Shown piece by piece: positions 6,863 to 10,720 of a stretch of 10,720 nucleotides of DNA. Source of the DNA: JACDAS01 sp046262415 (GTDB lineage: Bacteria; Actinomycetota; Thermoleophilia; Gaiellales; Gaiellaceae). The stretch lies in contig JBHEMU010000197.1 in the NCBI GenBank assembly GCA_046262415.1, positions 1 to 10,720 of the forward strand. The letters run 5' to 3'. Positions within the stretch are counted from its first letter, which is position 1, and every line of letters begins with the position of its first letter. The notes beneath the pieces are model-generated. The model saw nothing but the letters and a program-made list of their open reading frames with translations, was not told the DNA's origin and made no database searches. The position numbers and the translations under genes are program-made.

Positions 6863-6877
6863 AAGGAGCTCCTCCTT
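6863..6877 (-). terminator. Hairpin between the two three-helix membrane genes
   Basis: AAGGAG (6863-6868), loop CTC, CTCCTT (6872-6877): a 6-bp stem with a short T-run (complement of 6862-6864) in the minus direction, seven bases after the TGA of the upstream gene. It may partly end transcription and so separate expression of the two genes. The same bases also look like a Shine-Dalgarno site on the minus strand, but no start codon follows. Confidence 0.3.
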
Positions 6878-6884
6878 GACAAGC

Positions 6885-7622
6885 TCAAAGCGGGCCCTTC
6901 TCCACCAGCGCCCAGAGCGTCGCACCCGCCAGGATCGCCAGCCCGCCCGCCCCCGCGAAGAGCAGCCGCCGGCTGGGCCGCGACAGCTGGGCCAGCGTCA
7001 GGAAGAAGAGCGAGAAGGCGAAGACGATGCCGACGCCGACGAGGCGGAGCGCCTTCTCCCGGAAGTCGGCGGCCTCGCGCTCTGTCTGCTCGGGATGCAG
7101 CTCCTGGTAGTTCAGATCCTGCGCGAGGAGGTTCGCGAGCGCGGCCTCCTGGTCGTAGCGGACGGTTCCGTCCCGCCCGATCTGGGGGGAGCCCGCCCGG
7201 AAGGCTGCTCCCGTCGCCCGCGCGAGTGCCTCGAGCCCCTGCGCCTCCTGCTCGAGCACGTTGGCGAGCAGGGGGTCCCTGGCCCGCACGCGGTTGGCCT
7301 GCTGCCTCAGGAGGCGGTGCTTGACCGAGAGCTCCTGGTAGGCGCCGGCGAGCCGCAGCTCCTCCCCGACCTGGCTCTGCCTGCCGGTCAGCAGCTGCTG
7401 CTTCTGGAGCGACTGCTGCTGCGCGCGCTGCTCCAGGTCGGCCGCCGTCGAGGAGTTGTTCGAGACCGAGAAGGCGACGCCCGCGCCGGCGAGCGAGGCG
7501 GCGACGATCATCAGGGCGACACGGAAGCCGAACCGGTCGGGGTCGGGCGCGCCGGCGGCGGGGCCCTCCGGGGGCGGCGGAGCAGCGTCGGGAGGCGCCT
7601 CAGGGTCCGCGGCCTGGTGCAT
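6885..7622 (-). CDS. Three-helix membrane protein, short partner of the TPR protein (245 aa)
   Basis: Function unknown. The first 30 residues are a Pro/Ala-rich tail (PPPPEGPAAGAPDPD), helix 1 is at about 35-52, and a Gln/Leu-rich loop of about 140 residues with coiled-coil character follows (LEQRAQQQSLQKQQLL). Helices 2 and 3 are at about 194-212 and 219-239, and the protein ends six residues later. The order of helices, the loop length, a shared DPxLAxxL motif in the loop and a basic turn between helices 2 and 3 match the N-terminal part of the 720-aa neighbour, so the two are probably diverged duplicates. ATG 7622 lies 39 bases after the lipase stop, suggesting co-transcription with it. 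TAGGCT sits eight bases before the ATG and could instead be the -10 of a leaderless transcript. Confidence 0.82.
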   Translation of the reverse strand: MHQAADPEAPPDAAPPPPEGPAAGAPDPDRFGFRVALMIVAASLAGAGVAFSVSNNSSTAADLEQRAQQQSLQKQQLLTGRQSQVGEELRLAGAYQELSVKHRLLRQQANRVRARDPLLANVLEQEAQGLEALARATGAAFRAGSPQIGRDGTVRYDQEAALANLLAQDLNYQELHPEQTEREAADFREKALRLVGVGIVFAFSLFFLTLAQLSRPSRRLLFAGAGGLAILAGATLWALVEKGPL

Positions 7623-7661
7623 GGGGCGGAAGCCTAGACGGGTGGCGTCGCGGCGGAGCGG

Positions 7662-8948
7662 TCAGCGGCGGGTTGGCGTCGCCGTCGCGACGAACGCTCT
7701 CGACCCGTCGAGACGCACCGCCTGGAGCCGGTACCGCGCGGGCTTGCCGCCGGCCGCGAGCACGTCGCGAAAGACGTAGGCGCTCCCTCCGGCTCTCACC
7801 TTCGACGCGATCAGGATCCTCGTGCGGCGCACGAGATGGCCGCCGCCGGCGCGAAAGACGTGGAAGCCGGCGAGACCCGAGTCCGAGCCGGTCCGCCACC
7901 GGAGCGTCACCTGCCCCTTCCCGGTGACCGTAGCGCCGAACGAGTGGACGCCGACCCGGGTCGGAGGGGCGAGGAACTCGAGCGCGGCCTGCCAGGTCTC
8001 GGGTGAGTTGACGATCCCGAGGTGGGTGGTCAGGAGCGCCGTGTCGTACTGCCCCTGGCCGACCAGGTCGACCGTCGTCGCGCCGGCGAGCCGGGCGCTC
8101 CCGGAGAAGTCGTGCGGGTTCCCGTCGCGGTCCTCCGCCGGCACCGGGGGGATCGAGCCGTCCTGCTCGGAGAAGTAGACGAAGCTCGTGTCGGCGTTGC
8201 GGATGACGAGATACCGGGTCGGCCCGGGCGTCTCGTCGCCGTCGTTCAGGAAGTGCATCAGCGGCGTGTGGTCGCTGCCGTACTCCTTGCAGATGGCGCT
8301 GTCGGGCGTGAAGCCGCCGAGCGCCGGCGCCTGCCAGAAGTTGAGCGGGTTCGGCGAGCAGTTGATGATGCCGTGGTTGGGGCTGTCGACCGCGACCAGC
8401 CGCCGGACGAGCCCCTGCGCGCCGTCGGCGAGGATCCACGTCCTCGCCAGCGTGCCGCCGAGACTGTGGCCGACGATGTCCAGCTGGCTCGCGCCCGTGT
8501 ACGCCAGCACTGCCGCGACGAACCGGCGCAGGTCGGGCAGGTTCGCGAGCGTGGAGTGCGCCGGGCCCGAGCGGTTGGGCGGATTCGTGAGGAGGTCGCA
8601 CTGGTCGCCCTGGTACCCGAGCCCCCAGAGCTCCGAGGCCCGGTAGCCGCGGTCGAGGAAGTACTGCGCGAAGGCCTGGATCTTGCCGAACGCGCCGTTG
8701 CAGGTGGTCGGATACGGCGTGTCGTTGTTGCCGTGGAGGAAGATCACCGGCGTCCGCTGCAGGGGACCCGCCGCACCGAAGCCGATCACCGGCTGGTCGA
8801 GCGAGGCGTCGACGATCACCGGAAAGCCGGCCGGGAACGTGGTCCCGATCGTGTCCGCGGTCGCCCGGGGAGACGCCGAGGCGCCGGCCGCGAGCGCCGC
8901 ACACCCGGCCACGAGGGCAGCAGCAGCGCGGAACGCGTGGGACCTCAT
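7662..8948 (-). CDS. Secreted lipase/esterase (alpha/beta hydrolase) with C-terminal FN3-like domain
   Basis: 428 residues. The signal peptide runs to about residue 25 (hydrophobic stretch ending in ASA). The alpha/beta-hydrolase fold shows the oxyanion-region motif LHGNND (71-76), the nucleophile elbow GHSLGG (160-165, Ser162), a likely acid Asp263 (SEQDGS) and His309 (THLGIV), in the order of class 2 lipases (Lipase_2, Bacillus LipA type). The product should hydrolyse ester bonds of lipids outside the cell. Several Cys residues (83, 117, 197, 220) may form disulfides. Residues about 330-428 form a beta-rich tail (VTLRWRTGSDSGLAGFHVFR) like an FN3 domain, common on actinobacterial secreted enzymes. 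ATG 8948 is chosen because GGGAGG lies eight bases upstream and the signal peptide starts cleanly; an in-frame ATG 15 codons upstream (8993) would add MIQVSVFFEREASP. The next gene starts 39 bases downstream. Confidence 0.9.
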   Translation of the reverse strand: MRSHAFRAAAALVAGCAALAAGASASPRATADTIGTTFPAGFPVIVDASLDQPVIGFGAAGPLQRTPVIFLHGNNDTPYPTTCNGAFGKIQAFAQYFLDRGYRASELWGLGYQGDQCDLLTNPPNRSGPAHSTLANLPDLRRFVAAVLAYTGASQLDIVGHSLGGTLARTWILADGAQGLVRRLVAVDSPNHGIINCSPNPLNFWQAPALGGFTPDSAICKEYGSDHTPLMHFLNDGDETPGPTRYLVIRNADTSFVYFSEQDGSIPPVPAEDRDGNPHDFSGSARLAGATTVDLVGQGQYDTALLTTHLGIVNSPETWQAALEFLAPPTRVGVHSFGATVTGKGQVTLRWRTGSDSGLAGFHVFRAGGGHLVRRTRILIASKVRAGGSAYVFRDVLAAGGKPARYRLQAVRLDGSRAFVATATPTRR

Positions 8949-8990
8949 CGGTGATGCCTCCCGCTCGAAAAAAACTGAGACCTGAATCAT

Positions 8991-8996
8991 ATTGTA
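8991..8996 (-). promoter_or_regulatory. Probable -10 box of the lipase promoter
   Basis: On the minus strand the sequence reads TTACTACAATATGATTCAGG. TACAAT differs from the TATAAT consensus at one base and sits in the only clearly AT-rich stretch of the window (about 8968-9001). It would place the transcript start about 35 bases before the ATG. No good -35 is visible, so an activator or an alternative sigma factor may be involved. Confidence 0.5.
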
Positions 8997-9040
8997 GTAA
9001 TCGCGGCCAAGCCGCCGCGAGGGAACGCTCAGGAGGCTGA

Positions 9041-9159
9041 GCCCCGGCCTGGCCTCTCCGGTTCTGACTCCCGAGAGGGTGGCGGGTCCCCCGCCACCCG
9101 TTCCCCCGAAGGGGGTGCCCAGGGTCGCCCGAAGTGCGCAGCACTCCGGCCGAGGGCGA
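9041..9159 (+). repeat. Intergenic hairpin repeat, copy 3 (hybrid H4)
   Basis: This copy opens with GCCCCGGCCTGGCCTCTCCGG. H2 is perfect: GGGTGGCGGG 9077-9086 with CCCGCCACCC 9090-9099, loop TCC. H3 is CCCCC/GGGGG (9103-9107 with 9111-9115, loop GAA). H4 (9126-9137 with 9141-9152) joins the left arm type of copy 1 (CGCCCGAAGTGC) to the right arm type of copy 4 (GCACTCCGGCCG), giving two mismatches. Confidence 0.88.
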
Positions 9160-9280
9160 GCCCCGGCCAGCCCCGCCGGTTCTGACCTTCCCGAGAGGGT
9201 GGCGGGTTCCCCGCCACCCGTTTCCCCCGAAGGGGATGCCCAGGGTCGGCCGGAGTGCGCAGCACTCCGGCCGAGGGCGA
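9160..9280 (+). repeat. Intergenic hairpin repeat, copy 4
   Basis: The repeat period to the preceding copy is 119 bases and to the next 121. H2 is a perfect 10-bp stem with loop TTC, and H3 is CCCC-GAA-GGGG. H4 is perfect at 9246-9274: left arm CGGCCGGAGTGC, loop GCA, right arm GCACTCCGGCCG, plus an outer T-A pair. Confidence 0.88.
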
Positions 9281-9445
9281 GCCCCGGCCTAGCCTCTCCG
9301 GTTCTGACTCCCCGAGAGGGTGGCGGGGTTCCCCCCGCCACCCGTTGCCCCCGAAGGGGGTGCCCAGGGTCGCCTGAAATGCGCAGCATTTCAGGCGAGG
9401 GCGAAGTCCCCGGCCGGAGTGCGCAGCACTCCGGCCGGGGCGGAA
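9281..9445 (+). repeat. Intergenic hairpin repeat, copy 5 with a second H4
   Basis: H2 is extended to 11 bp (GGGTGGCGGGG). H4 is perfect at 9370-9398 and carries a pair change not seen elsewhere (CGCCTGAAATGC with GCATTTCAGGCG). A second H4 follows at once, at 9408-9440, with a perfect 15-bp stem around GCA. It lies 11 bases from the stop codon of the Ig-like gene on the minus strand and would be the first structure in that gene's 3' end. Confidence 0.88.
9408..9440 (-). terminator. 15-bp hairpin at the 3' end of the Ig-like gene
   Basis: Perfect stem 9408-9422 with 9426-9440, loop GCA (TGC on the minus strand), 11 bases after the TAG at 9452-9454. There is no T-run. The strength and position suit a transcript end or a 3' stabilising structure; it is part of the repeat family rather than a dedicated terminator. 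Confidence 0.4.
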
Positions 9446-9451
9446 GGCCAA

Positions 9452-10486
9452 CTACCAGAGGAAGGTTCGTCTCGCGGGCCTGCTCATCAGCCCCGACTTG
9501 TCCCTCGCCCAGAGCGTGACGACGTGGCGGCCGGGCGTCCTGAAGCGCGCGGCCGGGCGCCAGTTCCGGGAGTACACGCCGCAGGGCCGCGGCGGCGTCA
9601 GCGTCGCGAACCGGCGCGTGTAGGACGGCACCCGCGCCTTCGAATCCCGCGCGATGATCGTCACGTTCTTCCGCGAGTCGTCGCAGATCCGGACGCGGAC
9701 GTAGACGCGCCTGCCGAGGCGCCTGGCGTTGAGCACGACGATCGTCGGACGCTTGTTCACCCCCGGCGGAGGGGGCGGCGGCGGGGGGGGAGGCGGTGGC
9801 TGCGTCGCCGCGCGGACGACGCGCGTCCGGTCGGAGGTCGCCGATGTCGAGCCGGACGAATTCGTGGCCGTGACCTCGACGCGGAGCGTGCGGCCCACGT
9901 CGCCCGTGCGCACGCCGTAGACCTTGCCGGTGGCGCCGACGACGCCGGTGCAGCTGGCGCCGTCCTCGTCGCAGCGCTGCCACTGGTAGGCGAACGTGCG
10001 CGCCCCGCCCGTCCACGTGCCCGGCTCGGCCGTCAGCTCCTCCCCGACGAGGGCCACTCCCGAGATCGTCGGGCGGGCCGTGTTTCGAGGCGGGCTGTTG
10101 GCTGAGACGACCTCGGTCGGTCGCGAGGACGCCGAGGCCTGGCCGTCGGGATTCGTCGCCGTCACCCTGACGCGGACGGTCCTGTCGACGTCCGCCGCCG
10201 TGAGGACGTAGGTGATGCGGCTGGCGCCCGCGATGCTCGCGCAGGCCGTCCCGTCCGCGGCGCACCGCTGCCACTGGTACGAGAACTGCCGCGGGGTGTT
10301 CTGCCAGGTGCCGCTCGTCGCGGTCAGGGTCCTGCCCTCGCGGGCTGTTCCCGAGATCGTCGGCGGCGTGACGTTGACCGGTGCGGCCGTGGGCCGTGCG
10401 GCTGCCGCCGCGGCAAGCCCGCCCGCGGCCAGCAGGGCCGGCAGGATCGTGGCGAGTACTCCAAGTGAGCGTGGTCGGTTCATCAT
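9452..10486 (-). CDS. Secreted protein with two Ig-like repeats and a Pro-rich hinge (344 aa)
   Basis: Signal peptide about 1-30 (Leu/Ala-rich core ending in AAAAAARP). Two homologous beta-sandwich repeats follow, about 41-127 and 138-224. Each runs from PTISG through GTW, YQWQRC, a Cys pair (75/82 and 172/179) and RVxVTATN. This layout is common in actinobacterial surface or secreted proteins and is usually tied to adhesion or carbohydrate and wall binding; the ligand here is unknown. Twelve consecutive Pro (230-241) link to a C-terminal beta domain of about 100 residues (Cys268 and Cys302; end RRTFLW). No sortase motif or C-terminal helix is seen, so release or non-covalent attachment is likely. 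ATG 10486 or the adjacent ATG 10483 is the start; AGGAGG lies 18 bases upstream, too far for either. An insertion sequence begins about 98 bases upstream and may have displaced the promoter. Confidence 0.85.
   Translation of the reverse strand: MMNRPRSLGVLATILPALLAAGGLAAAAAARPTAAPVNVTPPTISGTAREGRTLTATSGTWQNTPRQFSYQWQRCAADGTACASIAGASRITYVLTAADVDRTVRVRVTATNPDGQASASSRPTEVVSANSPPRNTARPTISGVALVGEELTAEPGTWTGGARTFAYQWQRCDEDGASCTGVVGATGKVYGVRTGDVGRTLRVEVTATNSSGSTSATSDRTRVVRAATQPPPPPPPPPPPPGVNKRPTIVVLNARRLGRRVYVRVRICDDSRKNVTIIARDSKARVPSYTRRFATLTPPRPCGVYSRNWRPAARFRTPGRHVVTLWARDKSGLMSRPARRTFLW
9771..9790 (+). repeat. G-rich tract coding the poly-Pro hinge
   Basis: G5 (9771-9775), then CGGCGGC, then G8 (9783-9790) on the plus strand, followed by more GG pairs. 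On the coding (minus) strand these are Pro codons. A run of eight identical bases inside a gene is prone to slippage, and the G-rich strand could form a quadruplex. Confidence 0.7.
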
Positions 10487-10583
10487 CCCCCCAGTCGTGG
10501 CTGTCCTCCTGGTAGATGCCGCCGGGAGGGGAAGCCTTGTCCTCGCCGCCTGTTTCCTTACATTTCCCGGGGCGGAGTTCTTA

Positions 10584-10720
10584 GGGCCTATCCCGGAAGG
10601 ATCCCGTAGCTCGGCATCGAACGTCCGGTCGAACGGTCATCGTGCCACTCGATCAGGAGGCTCTGCGATGGGCTACATGGTCAGTAGGGATGATGGTTGG
10701 CGGATGCCGGACTGGTTGTG
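10584..10720 (+). mobile_element. Left end of an IS5-type insertion sequence (runs off the window)
   Basis: Base use changes at about 10584, where GGGCCTATCCCGGAAGG begins directly after TTA (10581-10583). A three-base TTA or TNA target duplication followed by a GGG-starting terminal repeat fits some IS5 subgroups. The transposase start follows at 10668. The right end is outside the window, so the boundary and the duplication are inferred from one side only. Confidence 0.5.
10668..10720 (+). CDS. IS5-family transposase, N-terminal fragment (window edge)
   Basis: ATG 10668 is preceded by AGGAGG (10655-10660) at 7-base spacing. The 17 complete codons read MGYMVSRDDGWRMPDWL. From memory of the family, IS5-type (DUF4096) transposases begin with a similar short stretch ending in a DxxW motif, followed by LLPP and a GCxxPRV region; only the first part is visible. 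Codons such as AGT, AGG, GAT and GGT are unlike the neighbouring genes, consistent with a foreign origin. The product would cut and join the ends of its own element through a DDE active site that lies beyond the edge. Identity rests on few residues. Confidence 0.5.
   Translation, partial: MGYMVSRDDGWRMPDWL

Larger units (their letters stand above)
8949..9451. other. 503-base intergenic region: lipase promoter plus repeat array
   Basis: There is no gene here. From left to right it holds the lipase leader and -10 box (8949-8996), about 45 bases of GC-rich sequence, and the three tandem repeat copies (9041-9445). The array leaves some frames open on both strands; those openings are a by-product of the repeat and have no protein character. 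Confidence 0.8.

Noticed and set aside
9041..9445. Tandem repeats as a CRISPR array
   Set aside because: The period is about 120 bases with the whole unit conserved; there are no short direct repeats separated by unique spacers and no cas genes.
9060..9451. Open frames through the repeat array on both strands as secreted or low-complexity proteins
   Set aside because: Their peptides simply translate the hairpin repeats (for example GRSAAHSGR, PPSRE) and recur wherever the repeat is found; there is no start context or coding bias.
8949..10274. The lipase frame stays open for about 440 further codons upstream
   Set aside because: The extension crosses the repeat array and then the antisense of the Ig-like gene. 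The signal peptide and the GGGAGG site place the start at 8948.

Overview
The window is very GC-rich, uses almost only G or C at third codon positions, starts genes at ATG, GTG or TTG, and has several genes with weak or absent Shine-Dalgarno sites. It reads as an environmental high-GC actinobacterium. Protein style (secreted Ig-like repeat proteins with a short Cys pair, a CASTOR/POLLUX-type channel, a lipase with a C-terminal beta domain) suggests the class Thermoleophilia, but that placement is inference. No rRNA, tRNA or CRISPR array was seen.

Left part (1-760): the 3' end of a probable NUDIX/NrtR-type regulator runs off the left edge. It is followed by a 55-residue two-helix membrane protein gene (318-485), which is bracketed by two inverted copies of a structured intergenic repeat. 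A 17-codon reading frame with a near-ideal ribosome binding site (706-759) follows and acts, if real, as a leader for the next gene.

Plus-strand block (850-4273): rsgA (ribosome-assembly GTPase), a CASTOR/POLLUX-like two-RCK ion channel, and a one-helix membrane protein. Gaps are 27 and 10 bases, so this is probably one transcription unit, with a hairpin right after the last stop.

Minus-strand block (10486 down to 4556): a secreted two-repeat Ig-like protein, then about 500 bases filled mostly by three tandem copies of the intergenic repeat, then a secreted lipase with its own AT-rich promoter, then two membrane proteins. These two share a 1-helix / large loop / 2-helix module. The shorter stops there; the longer continues into TPR repeats and an unrecognised C-terminal region. 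The two blocks converge at about 4274-4555, a stretch with a possible gene remnant. At the right edge an IS5-type insertion sequence begins (about 10584) and points out of the window.

The strongest unexplained signal is the repeat family: five copies of a roughly 100-120 base element made of consecutive hairpins. The last hairpin changes both arms together at four pair positions, and one copy is a left-arm/right-arm hybrid. The paired membrane/TPR genes and the leader frame before rsgA come next.
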